A stretch of 64,000 bases of DNA from an uncultured Aquimarina sp. GTDB taxonomy: Bacteria; Bacteroidota; Bacteroidia; Flavobacteriales; Flavobacteriaceae. Both the position numbers and the translations under genes were made by a program. Shown here piece after piece: positions 37,176 to 46,288 of this stretch (positions within the stretch are counted from its first letter, which is position 1; each line of letters opens with the position of its first letter). Below the pieces are notes generated by a model. It worked only from the letters and a program-made list of their open reading frames with translations. It did no database searches and was not told where the DNA came from. The stretch is from the NCBI GenBank assembly GCA_947499005.1, contig CANMML010000012.1, forward strand, positions 1 to 64,000, given 5' to 3'.

Positions 37176-37208
37176 ACTCCACGAATTTTGAAAAAATTGT
37201 AGTGGAGT
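37176..37208. other. Hairpin inside the 420-base gap
   Basis: ACTCCAC (37176-37182) pairs with GTGGAGT (37202-37208), and AATTTT (37084+100 offset, 37184-37189) with AAAATT (37193-37198). There is no T run, so it is not a normal terminator. The rest of the gap between DUF4159 and the lysozyme-like gene shows no convincing ORF. Confidence 0.45.
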
Positions 37209-37453
37209 CTCCTTCACTAGGAATTACAAATCACTATTTTAAATTGAGAATATCATATTTAGTTGAGGGGATTTCCACCTCCGCGGAAATTACGGTAACT
37301 GTGCTTGTCCACAACGGGTTGATCCGTTTTTAGCTATAATCCGAAAACTATCTCTTATAAACAAATTCGACTAAAAATGAGATATTTATTGGATCAATAT
37401 CACATTTTTAGGCAAAATAAAATCGGTTGTCTATTTTTAGTATAAGGCTTAAA

Positions 37454-37495
37454 CCAAATCCTAAAAACTGACAACCGATAACTATAAACGGACAA
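37454..37495. repeat. Heptad array (inverted), right arm
   Basis: The sequence runs in 7-base steps beginning with C (37454, 37461, 37468, 37475, 37482, 37489) and ending AA or A. Its reverse complement has GTT-containing units like the array at 37091-37128. A further partial copy in the opposite sense lies at about 37421-37445, where ATCGGTTGTC is the exact complement of GACAACCGAT in this arm. Confidence 0.7.
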
Positions 37496-37501
37496 CTTTT
37501 T

Positions 37502-38197
37502 CTATGCTTTGGCCTTTCGATCTCCAACAACTTCAGATATGTTGTAAGATTTAAACTTTCTTAGATAGTCTACCACTGTAGTACCAAAGGCATCTTCAAA
37601 CGTATTATTCCCGTAGCTTCTTAAATATTTTTTAACTGCACCAGGTCCAACTAAATGTGCCGCAGCTAGAATTCCTGATTCTGTGATAAAAGTTCCACGC
37701 ATCCAAGTATTGGAATAGCGTTTAATTTCTCTTCTCAAAATCCACTTATTACGTGAAAGATTTGCATAAAAAGCCTTCTCTTGCAAAGCTGGATCTTTCA
37801 AGAAATGTTGTGAATTGTGGATACCTATAAGGTCTAAAGTTCCTTTTCCAAACTGGTACTTTCCCATATAACCGAACTTATTAACCACACCATATCTACC
37901 TTGAGATTCTTTAAAAGCAATAGCTTCTTTAAATCCAATATAATCTTTCTCTAAAAAGACTACACAAGTAGGTGATGCAGGTTCAGGATATTTCTCTTGG
38001 GTAGAAAAAGGTGCTAATGTGGTTTCTGATTCGTAACGAATCGCTCTTGTTTTGGAACTGTACTGATTGAAATTAATTTTACAACTTGTTATTACACTTA
38101 GAGCAAATAGTAGTGTAATGACCTGTTTGATTTTAATTTGTCTCAAATAAGGGTTACTTCTGTTTAGCGCTGCAAATGTATGACGCTTTCTTAACAC
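37502..38197 (-). CDS. Lysozyme/transglycosylase-like lipoprotein
   Basis: This 231-residue protein has a lipoprotein-type signal (LLFALSVITSC) and a lytic-transglycosylase-like domain: AIAFKESQGRYGVVNKFGYMGKYQFGKGTL, where the Glu before Ser is the probable catalytic acid, then the helical AAHLVGPGAVKKYL. It probably cuts or binds peptidoglycan in the periplasm. It stands alone, 93 bases upstream of mltG on the same strand, so two cell-wall genes are adjacent. Confidence 0.75.
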   Translation of the reverse strand: MLRKRHTFAALNRSNPYLRQIKIKQVITLLFALSVITSCKINFNQYSSKTRAIRYESETTLAPFSTQEKYPEPASPTCVVFLEKDYIGFKEAIAFKESQGRYGVVNKFGYMGKYQFGKGTLDLIGIHNSQHFLKDPALQEKAFYANLSRNKWILRREIKRYSNTWMRGTFITESGILAAAHLVGPGAVKKYLRSYGNNTFEDAFGTTVVDYLRKFKSYNISEVVGDRKAKA

Positions 38198-38290
38198 TAA
38201 ACAATTTCCAAATAATTTTTACGTATTGAACAGTAAAACAACTAATTAATTACAAACCCTCTAACAGATCATAGACTTTATTAGTAGATA

Positions 38291-39334
38291 TCAACGCAAA
38301 ATATGCTTTTTATTGACCCATCGATGATATTGAGCACTATTTCGATTATGCTGCGCCAAATTGGTTGCAAACTTATGAAAACCAAAGTTTTGCACATCTG
38401 CTACAAAATATAAATAGTTATGTTGTTCGTAATTTAATACCGCATCAATTGCTGAAATATCGGGCATTGCGATAGGTCCAGGAGGCAAACCCGCATTTTT
38501 ATACGTATTGTATGAATGCTTTAATGCTAAATCTTTTAACAATACGCGTTTGATGATTTGCGTCCAATTTTGTGAAGATTTTTTCATTGCATAAATTACC
38601 GTTGGATCTGCATCAAGCTTAATACCTCTCTTCAAACGATTCATGTACACTCCTGCAACTTTAGGTCGTTCCGAAATTTTCACAGTTTCTTTGTGTACGA
38701 TAGCCGCTAACGTATACACTTCTGTGGGTGTTAAGCCTATTTCTTTGGCTTTATTTGTTCTTTTCTGATTCCAAAAACGTTTGTACTCATTGTAAAGTTT
38801 CTTTTTCAAAGAAGCTGGAGATATGTTCCAGTATACTTGATAAGAATTAGGAATAAATAAACTTAAAGCAGTTTCTTCATTTAATCCTATTTCTTTTAAA
38901 AACGTTGCCTCTTTGAATTCTTTTAGAATAGAAAGACTATCGGCTTCAATTTGATGTGAGATACGTCCAGCCAAATTTTCTAAACGTTCTTGATTATTGA
39001 AACGCAAATTCACAGGAGTATTCTGAATTCTCAATACCCCAATAATATCATTTGTATTCAGATTTTGCTTTAATACATATTTACCTGGTTTAACTTTCGC
39101 TGCATAGCCTTTCTTTTTTGCTAACCAATTGAACCATTCAATATTTTTTACAAATGGGCTCAACTGCTTAGAGACATCGTCGAATGATGCTCCTGTCTTA
39201 ATAAACAACGTCTTTGTTTTGGTTTCAAACGCTGTATTTGGACTAAAAACACGTTGATAGGTATGGTAACTAAATATTCCTCCGGCAACTACTAATAATA
39301 GACCGATTAGTAAGAGTATCTTTTTAATGTACAT
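38291..39334 (-). CDS. mltG: Endolytic transglycosylase MltG
   Basis: This 347-residue inner-membrane-anchored YceG-like enzyme cuts nascent glycan strands. An N-terminal membrane segment (residues 4-24) is followed by a LysM-like region, then the catalytic domain with AAIVHKETVKISERPKVAGVYMNRLKRGIKLDADPTVIYA, whose Glu is the catalytic residue, and the ending GLPPGPIAMPDISAIDAVLN and YLYFVAD. The start overlaps the GNAT gene by 11 bases. Confidence 0.95.
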   Translation of the reverse strand: MYIKKILLLIGLLLVVAGGIFSYHTYQRVFSPNTAFETKTKTLFIKTGASFDDVSKQLSPFVKNIEWFNWLAKKKGYAAKVKPGKYVLKQNLNTNDIIGVLRIQNTPVNLRFNNQERLENLAGRISHQIEADSLSILKEFKEATFLKEIGLNEETALSLFIPNSYQVYWNISPASLKKKLYNEYKRFWNQKRTNKAKEIGLTPTEVYTLAAIVHKETVKISERPKVAGVYMNRLKRGIKLDADPTVIYAMKKSSQNWTQIIKRVLLKDLALKHSYNTYKNAGLPPGPIAMPDISAIDAVLNYEQHNYLYFVADVQNFGFHKFATNLAQHNRNSAQYHRWVNKKHILR

Positions 39335-39854
39335 AGATGTGCTGATAAAAATTTTCGTGCTGGAATTTCCCGTTTACTAAGTTCCAATCTCTTCGTTGGC
39401 CAATAAATTGAAATCCCTGTCCTGTAAATAAATCTTGACTGATCTTATTTTCCTCTGCAATAGTAGCGTATACTTGATGGAGATGCAAATGCGTTTTTCC
39501 ATATTGCATGATTAATTTTAGTGCTTCTTTTCCATAACCCTTTCTTCGCTCGGCGTCTTCTAAAATGAGAATTCCCACACCGACTCTTCTATGAGTAGGA
39601 TTGAAATCATATAAATCAATCAACCCAACTACCTTATCAGATCCTTGTATACAGATTGCCAAACGTAGTTGCTTGGCTTCATATATATCTTGATGCGCGT
39701 TTTCTAAATATTGCTTGATCAAAAATTTGGAATATGGTGTTTGCGTTGCGCTAACCTCCCATACACGTTCATCATTTTCAACTTTATAAATAAATTCAAG
39801 ATCTTCTGGCTCTAAAGCGCGTAGATATATTTGCGAACCTTTTAGTGTTACCAT
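39324..39854 (-). CDS. GNAT family N-acetyltransferase
   Basis: This 176-residue acetyltransferase of the RimJ/SpeG-like group has LRALEPEDLEFIYKVENDE at the start and the acetyl-CoA loop RRVGVGILILEDAERRKGYGKEALKL (near 92-115), then VYATIAEENKISQDLFTGQGF. The acceptor is unknown. It sits between dapF and mltG, overlapping both by 7 and 11 bases, so the three genes form one translational unit. Confidence 0.9.
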   Translation of the reverse strand: MVTLKGSQIYLRALEPEDLEFIYKVENDERVWEVSATQTPYSKFLIKQYLENAHQDIYEAKQLRLAICIQGSDKVVGLIDLYDFNPTHRRVGVGILILEDAERRKGYGKEALKLIMQYGKTHLHLHQVYATIAEENKISQDLFTGQGFQFIGQRRDWNLVNGKFQHENFYQHIYVH

Positions 39855-40633
39855 TCTATTGTTCCTTTAAAAACAAATTTAGCTGGACCTTCCAAGTGTA
39901 CCTCTTTATATACTTCCCCTTCTTTTCTGAAACTAATCGTCAATAAGCCCCCTAGCGTTTCAATATTAATTTTTTGAGCATCCGTTTTTCCCGATTCATG
40001 CATTGCGATAGCCGCAGCTGTCACTCCTGTACCACATGACAAAGTTTCATCTTCAACTCCTCTTTCGTAAGTTCTCACTTTAAAAGTATCTTGATTTACC
40101 TGCTCTACAAAGTTGACATTAGTCCCTTCTTCAAAATATGGAGCACCATTACGAATACGCTTCCCATTAGAAAACACATCATATTCATTAATATTAGAAA
40201 CTTCTTCTATATGGTGCGGTGACCCCGTATCTAACCAAAAATGATTTGGTTTTTCGGTAATGCTATCAACTTCTTGCATTTCAAGATTTACCAATCCATT
40301 AGAAACAGTAGCTTTATGTGGCCCATCAATGGCTGTAAACGTAGCTACATCCCCAATAACACCTTGATCTTTTGCAAAAGCAACCAAACATCTTCCACCA
40401 TTACCACACATAGTACTTTCATTACCATCTGCATTAAAATACACCATTGTAAAGTCGTCCTTAGGTGCTGTAGGACCTTCTAGAAACATACATCCGTCTG
40501 CTCCTATGCCAAATTTTCGGTCACATAAATGAGCAATAAGTTTGGTATCATTTTTGTCTAACACTTTATTACGGTTATCTATGATAACAAAATCGTTTCC
40601 TGTTCCTTGATATTTACTAAAATGTATTGTCAT
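39848..40633 (-). CDS. dapF: Diaminopimelate epimerase
   Basis: This 261-residue enzyme of lysine and peptidoglycan synthesis interconverts LL- and meso-diaminopimelate. The two catalytic cysteines are clear: Cys76 in NESTMCGNGGRC and Cys200 in DETLSCGTG. The start (KYQGTGNDFVIID) is standard. First gene of the dapF-GNAT-mltG unit; a TAAATTTG (TAnnTTTG) element lies on the minus strand at 40661-40668, 28 bases before the start codon. Confidence 0.96.
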   Translation of the reverse strand: MTIHFSKYQGTGNDFVIIDNRNKVLDKNDTKLIAHLCDRKFGIGADGCMFLEGPTAPKDDFTMVYFNADGNESTMCGNGGRCLVAFAKDQGVIGDVATFTAIDGPHKATVSNGLVNLEMQEVDSITEKPNHFWLDTGSPHHIEEVSNINEYDVFSNGKRIRNGAPYFEEGTNVNFVEQVNQDTFKVRTYERGVEDETLSCGTGVTAAAIAMHESGKTDAQKINIETLGGLLTISFRKEGEVYKEVHLEGPAKFVFKGTIEW

Positions 40634-40660
40634 TAATATAAATTTGGGCTAACAAAGTTA

Positions 40661-40668
40661 CAAATTTA
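40661..40668 (-). promoter_or_regulatory. -7 promoter element for dapF
   Basis: TAAATTTG on the minus strand is an exact TAnnTTTG match, 28 bases before the dapF start. The -33 box is not clear. A second TAAATTTG on the plus strand at 40639-40646 lies without a spaced partner. Confidence 0.35.
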
Positions 40669-40813
40669 GTCTTCTAAGCGTAAGTAAAATTACGTTAACC
40701 TAGACTTAAAGCATATTGATGACTTTATAAAATGTAATACCTTGTAAAAGGAAGCGTTTTTTATTAAATGAAATCAATTTACTAAATACTTTTAACTGAA
40801 AAATATCTTTTTT

Positions 40814-42256
40814 ATGAAAAGGCTATTATCATTATTACTTGTGGGAATTCTTGGTGGTGCAACAGCATTGCTAATTCAAAAATATATTATTAGTGAACCT
40901 CAAAAAGAAGCTGAAGTCGTAACCATATCGGATACCATGCCTAGTTCTTTTACGGTAAGTGATACTACACCGACTACTCCACAAGTCACTTATACTTCTA
41001 ACCACCTTGCTGCTGCAACTAATATAGATTTTACAGCAGCCGCTGAAAGCACTGTTAACGCTGTAGTCCACGTAAAAAATGTGACCACCTACAGACGACC
41101 ACGTAATTATATGGATTATATAAGAAATGGTGGCGTGTTAGAAAAAGCCATTACTGGAGCTGGTTCGGGGGTAATTATTACTGAAGATGGTTATATCGTA
41201 ACGAATAATCATGTTATTAAAGGAGCCTCAGAAATTAAAGTGACTTTAAATAGCAATCGTACCTATAATGCTAAAGTTATAGGAACAGAACCTACCGCTG
41301 ATATTGCTTTATTAAAAATCGAACACGAAGGAGAAATCTTTGATTATGTTCCTTTTGGAAATTCGAACAATACTAAAATCGGTGAATGGGTTTTAGCTGT
41401 TGGAAACCCTTTTAACCTAACTTCTACTGTTACTGCTGGAATTATTAGTGCCAAAGCACGTGACCTAACAGAGGGGGATAGCAACATTCAATCTTTTATA
41501 CAAACCGATGCTGCAATTAACCCTGGAAACTCGGGAGGTGCTTTAGTAAATACCAAAGGAGAATTAATAGGAATCAATACTGCTATTACTTCACAGACAG
41601 GAAGCTATATTGGATATGCTTTTGCGGTGCCTTCAAATAATGCGAAAAAAATCATTCAAGATATCCTTGAATATGGTGATGTACAAAAAGGTATTTTAGG
41701 AATTAGCGGAGGTACATTAAAAGAAGCTGCTGCTCGAGAACTTGATTTAGATTTAAGTCAAGGTGTTTATGTTTCTCGTGTTAGTGCTGGCAGTGGAGCC
41801 GAACAAGCAGGTATAAAAGAAGGAGATGTAATTACAAATATCGATGGAGTCAAAATCAATAAATTTGAAGACTTAGCTGCTTATATTAATACCAAACGAC
41901 CTAATGATGTTCTAAATGTAACCATACATCGTAAGCACAAACAGTTGACTGTACCTGTCGAGTTAAGCCTTTATCAAGTATATACTATTGAAGATGTTGG
42001 TGTAGAAATTACCAATGCTACCCCAGAAGAACTTTCTAAATTTGGCACTAATTATGGTGTTAAGATTACCCGAGCATTAACTAAATCAATGCAAGGCTAC
42101 GGATTAGAGGGGATTATCATTACTGAAATTGACAAGAAAAAAGTGAATTCTATAAGTGATGTAAAAAGCATTATTCAAAATAAGGATGAACGTGATGACA
42201 TTGTTGTAACTTTCTTAGATAAATCTGGAGAAAAGAAACATTTCATTTTTAACTGA
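40814..42256 (+). CDS. HtrA/DegP-like periplasmic serine protease
   Basis: This 480-residue protease/chaperone has an N-terminal membrane anchor or signal (LSLLLVGILGGATALLIQKY), a trypsin-like domain with His133 (VTNNHVI), Asp163 (ADIALLK) and Ser240 (NPGNSGGALVN), then two PDZ domains (near 300-385 and a more diverged one near 395-480). It degrades or refolds damaged envelope proteins. Monocistronic, ending at an intrinsic terminator. Confidence 0.94.
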   Translation: MKRLLSLLLVGILGGATALLIQKYIISEPQKEAEVVTISDTMPSSFTVSDTTPTTPQVTYTSNHLAAATNIDFTAAAESTVNAVVHVKNVTTYRRPRNYMDYIRNGGVLEKAITGAGSGVIITEDGYIVTNNHVIKGASEIKVTLNSNRTYNAKVIGTEPTADIALLKIEHEGEIFDYVPFGNSNNTKIGEWVLAVGNPFNLTSTVTAGIISAKARDLTEGDSNIQSFIQTDAAINPGNSGGALVNTKGELIGINTAITSQTGSYIGYAFAVPSNNAKKIIQDILEYGDVQKGILGISGGTLKEAAARELDLDLSQGVYVSRVSAGSGAEQAGIKEGDVITNIDGVKINKFEDLAAYINTKRPNDVLNVTIHRKHKQLTVPVELSLYQVYTIEDVGVEITNATPEELSKFGTNYGVKITRALTKSMQGYGLEGIIITEIDKKKVNSISDVKSIIQNKDERDDIVVTFLDKSGEKKHFIFN

Positions 42257-42282
42257 TAAGAATTTAATTGTTATTTATATTT

Positions 42283-42309
42283 GCGCCCTCGTAAAGGGCG
42301 CTTTTTTTT
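42283..42309 (+). terminator. Intrinsic terminator of the HtrA-like gene
   Basis: A GC-rich 7-bp stem GCGCCCT/AGGGCGC (42283-42289 with 42295-42301) is followed by eight T, 27 bases after the stop codon. Confidence 0.92.
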
Positions 42310-42365
42310 ATATTATGAGACAATATGATGCTTGGTATAGCGTTCCTTTTGTAAAATCAAATTCA

Positions 42366-42947
42366 ATGAAAAAATTATTTATACTTCTTACATGTATTTA
42401 TTGCGGTACTCTTTTAGCGCAACAACCTAAATATGTACCTAAGGATATTAGTATCAATGAACAATTCAATTTTTTATTGAAGAATTCAAACAACTACAAA
42501 CAGTTTAAAGTCATAAAACAAAACTGGATCGCTACTGTTAAAAAAAATACTGCAGACAGCATTTCTGGGCTAAAAAAGTCATTGACAGAAGCCAATATTA
42601 CCATTGGTGAACAAAAGAAAATTATTGATAAAGTTAATTCTCAATTAAGCAGTGTTCAAGAAAATCTAGACGCCGTAAATTCAGAAAAAGAGAATATTAA
42701 GTTTTTAGGAACTCCAACTAGCAAGCAGAATTATAAAACAATTATGTGGACCATAGTTGCTTTATTACTATCCATTTTAGGATTCTTGTTATTTAAATTT
42801 AAATCTAATCAAGCTACTACTAAAGATACTTTAGCAAAATTAGGGGATCTTGAAGCTGAATTTGAAGATCATCGCCGTAGAGCTTTAGAAAGAGAGCAAA
42901 AGGTTATGCGTAAGCTACAAGACGAGATTAATAAGAATAAGAAATAG
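42366..42947 (+). CDS. Coiled-coil membrane protein next to trmD
   Basis: This protein of about 193 residues has a signal peptide (MKKLFILLTCIYCGTLLAQ), a long coiled coil (near 55-115), a membrane segment (IMWTIVALLLSILGFLLF) and a second charged helix to the end. The frame opens at 42315, but Met at 42366 gives the signal peptide. Homologues in flavobacteria are, I believe, sometimes labelled tRNA methyltransferase only because trmD is next; nothing in this sequence is a methyltransferase. Function unknown. Confidence 0.75.
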   Translation: MKKLFILLTCIYCGTLLAQQPKYVPKDISINEQFNFLLKNSNNYKQFKVIKQNWIATVKKNTADSISGLKKSLTEANITIGEQKKIIDKVNSQLSSVQENLDAVNSEKENIKFLGTPTSKQNYKTIMWTIVALLLSILGFLLFKFKSNQATTKDTLAKLGDLEAEFEDHRRRALEREQKVMRKLQDEINKNKK

Positions 42948-43018
42948 TAGCTAGTCTTTAGTAGTTAGTCCTTAGTACAAAGGGGCTATTGACTAATGAC
43001 TAATATCTAATGACTAAG
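42945..43018. repeat. Paired heptad arrays upstream of trmD (core TAGT/ACTA)
   Basis: Five units of consensus TAGTNNN start at 42945, 42952, 42959, 42966 and 42973. After an 11-base centre, four inverted units of consensus NNCTAAK start at 42991, 42998, 43005 and 43012. The first unit contains the stop codon of the coiled-coil gene, and the array ends 3 bases before the trmD start codon. The core matches the arrays around the S23 gene at 45181 and in the hisB-hisH gap. Confidence 0.85.
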
Positions 43019-43021
43019 AAT

Positions 43022-43699
43022 ATGAGACTAGATATCATTAGCGTTGTTCCCGATTTAATGCGAAGCCCTTTTGAAGCTTCTATAATGAAACGCGCTATCG
43101 AAAAAGGCCTTGTAGAAGTACATTTCCATGATCTTCGAGATTATTCTAGCAATAATTACAAACAAATTGATGATTATCAATTTGGTGGTGGTGCTGGAAT
43201 GGTTATGATGGTCGAACCTATTGACAAGTGTATCACAAAACTAAAAAGTGAACGTGATTACGACGAGTTGATCTACATGACTCCTGACGGAGAAACACTT
43301 AATCAAGGAATGGCCAATACGCTTTCCTTAAAAGGAAATATGATCATTCTTTGTGGACATTATAAAGGTGTAGACCAGCGTGTAAGAGATCACTTTATCA
43401 CCAAAGAAATCTCTATTGGAGACTATGTACTTTCTGGTGGAGAATTAGGAGCTATCATCTTATGTGATGCTCTTATCCGTTTAATCCCTGGGGTTTTAGG
43501 AAATGAGACCAGTGCTTTAACCGATTCATTTCAAGATAATTTGTTAGCTCCACCAATTTATACGCGTCCTGCTGATTATAAGGGCTGGAAAGTTCCTGAA
43601 ATACTTACCTCGGGAAATACACCCAAGATTGAAGAGTGGCGAGAGGATCAAGCATTACAACGTACTCAAGAACGTCGTCCAGATTTGTTGGAAGATTAA
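43022..43699 (+). CDS. trmD: tRNA (guanine-37-N1)-methyltransferase
   Basis: This enzyme of about 225 residues methylates G37 of tRNAs to prevent frameshifting. The knotted SPOUT site is visible: [13 protein letters not shown] (near 55-67), [14 protein letters not shown] and [28 protein letters not shown], with the trailing [15 protein letters not shown]. An in-frame ATG at 43010 lies inside the heptad repeat; ATG at 43022 fits the family start [13 protein letters not shown]. Confidence 0.96.
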   Translation: MRLDIISVVPDLMRSPFEASIMKRAIEKGLVEVHFHDLRDYSSNNYKQIDDYQFGGGAGMVMMVEPIDKCITKLKSERDYDELIYMTPDGETLNQGMANTLSLKGNMIILCGHYKGVDQRVRDHFITKEISIGDYVLSGGELGAIILCDALIRLIPGVLGNETSALTDSFQDNLLAPPIYTRPADYKGWKVPEILTSGNTPKIEEWREDQALQRTQERRPDLLED

Positions 43700-43775
43700 T
43701 CCTTTATAAGTTTTAAGAAAACTCCGTTTATACCGGCACTATTATAAAATAAAAAATAACTTCACTGATTATTCC

Positions 43776-44330
43776 TTATTCACAAAGACTTAATTCAAAA
43801 TTTCCATTAATAAAACTTCCTTCTAAACCAGTTCCAATTACTCCTCCAGTAAGCTTTCCGTTTTCAATCCCATTTATAACAAGTTTCCCACAGGTTGGCT
43901 CAATTATATTTAATATTTCACCATTATCTTCTCTTTCTAAACGTCTGAATGAAAAACTAGCATTACCAAAACTCTGTTGTGAACCATTCAATTCAATGGT
44001 TTGAGCTTCTAATGAGCTTAAGATAAATATTACCACATCCTCAGTTCCTTCAAATTCGGGAAAACTACAAGGACCTCCTGTTTGCTCTTTCACAAAAATT
44101 GTACATGTGTACGAACTTTGATCTTCAAAACTAAAATCTTCATAAAAACCTCCTGTTACTATAAAGTTATTACCTCTAAAATTTCCGGTAGCTTGTTGAT
44201 CTGTAATGTTCTTGGGACAGTCATCACTACCACTAGATGAATCATTATCATCAGATCCACAGGATGTGAATATACTGACCCCCATAATTAAAAGAATCAA
44301 CAAAAATTTTAAAGCCTTTACCTTTTTCAT
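43776..44330 (-). CDS. Small uncharacterised lipoprotein
   Basis: This 184-residue lipoprotein (LILLIMGVSIFTSC, Cys24) has a Ser/Asp-rich linker after the Cys (GSDDNDSSSGSDDC) and then a beta-rich domain with four further Cys residues (DDC, SYTC, GGPC, PTCGK, LSLC) that may form disulfides. The family is not recognised. It lies downstream of hisF on the same strand, where hisIE is often found, but is unrelated to it. Confidence 0.75.
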   Translation of the reverse strand: MKKVKALKFLLILLIMGVSIFTSCGSDDNDSSSGSDDCPKNITDQQATGNFRGNNFIVTGGFYEDFSFEDQSSYTCTIFVKEQTGGPCSFPEFEGTEDVVIFILSSLEAQTIELNGSQQSFGNASFSFRRLEREDNGEILNIIEPTCGKLVINGIENGKLTGGVIGTGLEGSFINGNFELSLCE

Positions 44331-44397
44331 AATTATTTACATTTCAGTTATTTCGCTAAAATATAAAAATCAATTACAAATGGAGCGTTCCTCTTAA

Positions 44398-45153
44398 TTA
44401 AATTCGAACAGGAATCCCTTCTGACCTCAACTTCTCTTTCAATTCGGGAATACCGATTTCTTTAAAGTGAAAAACACTAGCAGCCAATGCGGCGTCTGAT
44501 TTTCCTTCTTTAAACGTATCTACAAAGTGTTGCATATTACCTGCTCCACCAGAAGCTATAATCGGGATATTAAGGTCTGTACTTAATCTAGCTAATGCCT
44601 TATCAGCAAAACCATCTTTGGTTCCATCATTATCCATAGAAGTGAATAAAATTTCTCCTGCTCCACGCTCTTCTACTTCTTTAGCCCAATCAAATAAATT
44701 CAACGCTGTAGGCACCTTACCTCCTACTAGATGTACAATCCATTCACCATCTATTTGTTTTGCATCAATGGCAACAGTAATGCATTGACTTCCGAATTTT
44801 TGAGATAATTCATTAATCAATTCTGGTCGCTTTACTGCCGAAGAATTCACAGATACTTTATCTGCTCCATTTTGCAACAAGATATCTACATCTTCAACCG
44901 ATGAAATCCCTCCGCCTACGGTAAATGGGATATTCACTTTTGCTGCAACATCCCTTACCAATTTCCAAAGTGTTTTTCGACGCTCTTCTGTTGCCGAAAT
45001 ATCTAGAAAGACCAATTCATCTGCTCCAGTTTCAGCATATATCGCAGCCAATTCTACAGGGTCACCAGCATCACGCAAATCAACAAAATTGACTCCTTTA
45101 ACGGTTCTTCCGTTTTTAATATCTAGACAGGGTATGATTCTTTTTGTAAGCAC
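44398..45153 (-). CDS. hisF: Imidazole glycerol phosphate synthase cyclase subunit HisF
   Basis: This 251-residue TIM barrel receives ammonia from HisH and makes imidazole glycerol phosphate and AICAR. The two phosphate-binding halves and catalytic Asp residues are present: [19 protein letters not shown] (Asp11), [24 protein letters not shown] and [12 protein letters not shown] (second catalytic Asp), PIIASGGAG. Last his gene on this strand here; hisIE does not follow. Confidence 0.97.
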   Translation of the reverse strand: MLTKRIIPCLDIKNGRTVKGVNFVDLRDAGDPVELAAIYAETGADELVFLDISATEERRKTLWKLVRDVAAKVNIPFTVGGGISSVEDVDILLQNGADKVSVNSSAVKRPELINELSQKFGSQCITVAIDAKQIDGEWIVHLVGGKVPTALNLFDWAKEVEERGAGEILFTSMDNDGTKDGFADKALARLSTDLNIPIIASGGAGNMQHFVDTFKEGKSDAALAASVFHFKEIGIPELKEKLRSEGIPVRI

Positions 45154-45160
45154 TTTTGTT

Positions 45161-45193
45161 TAGTATTTAGTCATTAGTAGTTAGTCGTTAGAC
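45161..45193. repeat. Heptad array (TAGTNNT), left arm of S23 cassette a
   Basis: Units of consensus TAGTNNT start at 45161, 45168, 45175 and 45182, with a partial fifth at 45189. The last two contain the final codons and stop of the S23 ORF. TTAGTCATTAGTA (45167-45179) is the exact complement of 45543-45555 on the other side of the ORF. Confidence 0.85.
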
Positions 45194-45543
45194 TGTTTTA
45201 TTTTTTTTTGCAAAGAATGATTCATTTTTTGAATTTCATTACAATTATTCATTAGTAGTTTTACTTGCTTTTCGTTCAAATAACCCAATCTATTCGATAA
45301 AATTATTTGTGTTTTCAACTCATTTAAAGATCCATTGGCTATACTTAAAAAATATAAAAACTCTTTTTTCGAGTTCCGCCCTGCTCCTTCAGCAATGTTA
45401 GAAGGAACTGAAATACTTGATCGTTTCATTTGTGACACTAGTCCATAAATCTCATCTTTAGGAAACAATTTCAAATATTTGTATAGTGTTTCAACTAAGT
45501 CTAATGACTTCTGCCAAATGACTAAATTTTCAAAATGATTCAT
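45181..45543 (-). CDS. S23/four-helix-bundle protein (rRNA intervening-sequence protein family), copy a
   Basis: This 120-residue four-helix bundle has the family core [40 protein letters not shown] (near 38-78). Family members are known from intervening sequences in 23S rRNA and, as Avd, from diversity-generating retroelements, where they bind nucleic acid. Here there is no rRNA; the gene sits between hisA and hisF, flanked tightly by inverted heptad arrays. Its start codon touches the right array and its last codons (QSND, stop) are part of the left array. It is a paralogue of the S23 gene at 46322. Confidence 0.9.
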   Translation of the reverse strand: MNHFENLVIWQKSLDLVETLYKYLKLFPKDEIYGLVSQMKRSSISVPSNIAEGAGRNSKKEFLYFLSIANGSLNELKTQIILSNRLGYLNEKQVKLLMNNCNEIQKMNHSLQKKIKQSND

Positions 45544-45570
45544 ACTAATGACTAACGACTAGTTACTATA
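45544..45570. repeat. Heptad array (ACTANNN), right arm of S23 cassette a
   Basis: Inverted units start at 45544, 45551, 45558 and 45565 with core ACTA. The hisA codons VTSR and its stop codon (45552-45566) are made of this array. CTAACGACTA (45552-45561) complements 45182-45191. Confidence 0.85.
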
Positions 45571-46280
45571 TACTTTTCTAGTTGTTCCAACGAAATACGA
45601 TTCTCGTAGATCGCTTTTCCTATGATGACACCTTCACAACCTAATTCGGCTAGTTTCGGTAATTCGTCGAAGGTTGAAATTCCACCAGATGCAATTAATT
45701 TAATATTCTCAATTTCAGAAAGCATTCTTTGATACAATTCGAAAGAAGGACCTTGTAACATACCATCTTTACTGATATCTGTACAAATAACATAGCTTAC
45801 TCCTTCTTTTTCATATGCTTGTACAAAAGGAATTAGTTCTTGATCACTTTCTTCTAACCAACCGCTAACCGCTATCTTTTCATTATTAGCATCTGCTCCT
45901 AGAATAATTTTGTCTGCGCCAAATTTTGTCAACCAACTCCTAAAAACATCTGGATTCTTTACAGCAATGCTTCCTCCTGTAATCTGATTAGCACCACTTT
46001 CGAAAGCAATACGCAAATCGTCATCAGTCTTTAACCCCCCTCCAAAATCAATCTTTAGATTTGTCTTAGAAGCAATTTCTTCTAATACTTTATGGTTTAC
46101 AATGTGCTTTGATTTGGCACCGTCTAAATCCACTAAGTGCAAATACTCAATTCCGTAATCTTGGAATTCTTTTGCTACTTCTAATGGACTTTCGTTGTAT
46201 ATCTTTTTTGTATCGTAATCACCTTTGGATAGTCTTACACATTTTCCGTCGATGATATCTATTGCTGGGATTATTCTCAT
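45552..46280 (-). CDS. hisA: HisA isomerase (phosphoribosylformimino-AICAR-P isomerase)
   Basis: This 242-residue TIM barrel isomerises ProFAR to PRFAR. It has the opening [21 protein letters not shown] with catalytic Asp8, [28 protein letters not shown] with the second catalytic Asp, and IASGGIST. The frame is open to 46316 but ATG at 46280 matches the family start. The C-terminal tail VTSR lies in the heptad array flanking the S23 gene, so the native end of the protein has probably been replaced. Confidence 0.97.
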   Translation of the reverse strand: MRIIPAIDIIDGKCVRLSKGDYDTKKIYNESPLEVAKEFQDYGIEYLHLVDLDGAKSKHIVNHKVLEEIASKTNLKIDFGGGLKTDDDLRIAFESGANQITGGSIAVKNPDVFRSWLTKFGADKIILGADANNEKIAVSGWLEESDQELIPFVQAYEKEGVSYVICTDISKDGMLQGPSFELYQRMLSEIENIKLIASGGISTFDELPKLAELGCEGVIIGKAIYENRISLEQLEKYIVTSR

Positions 46281-46288
46281 ATATTCTA

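Noticed and set aside
37148-37333. 61-codon plus-strand ORF in the DUF4159 upstream gap
   Set aside because: The peptide has no recognisable pattern and overlaps the hairpin at 37176-37208.
42276-42283. TATATTTG as promoter for the coiled-coil gene
   Set aside because: An exact TAnnTTTG, but it runs into the terminator stem and no -33 element is correctly spaced.
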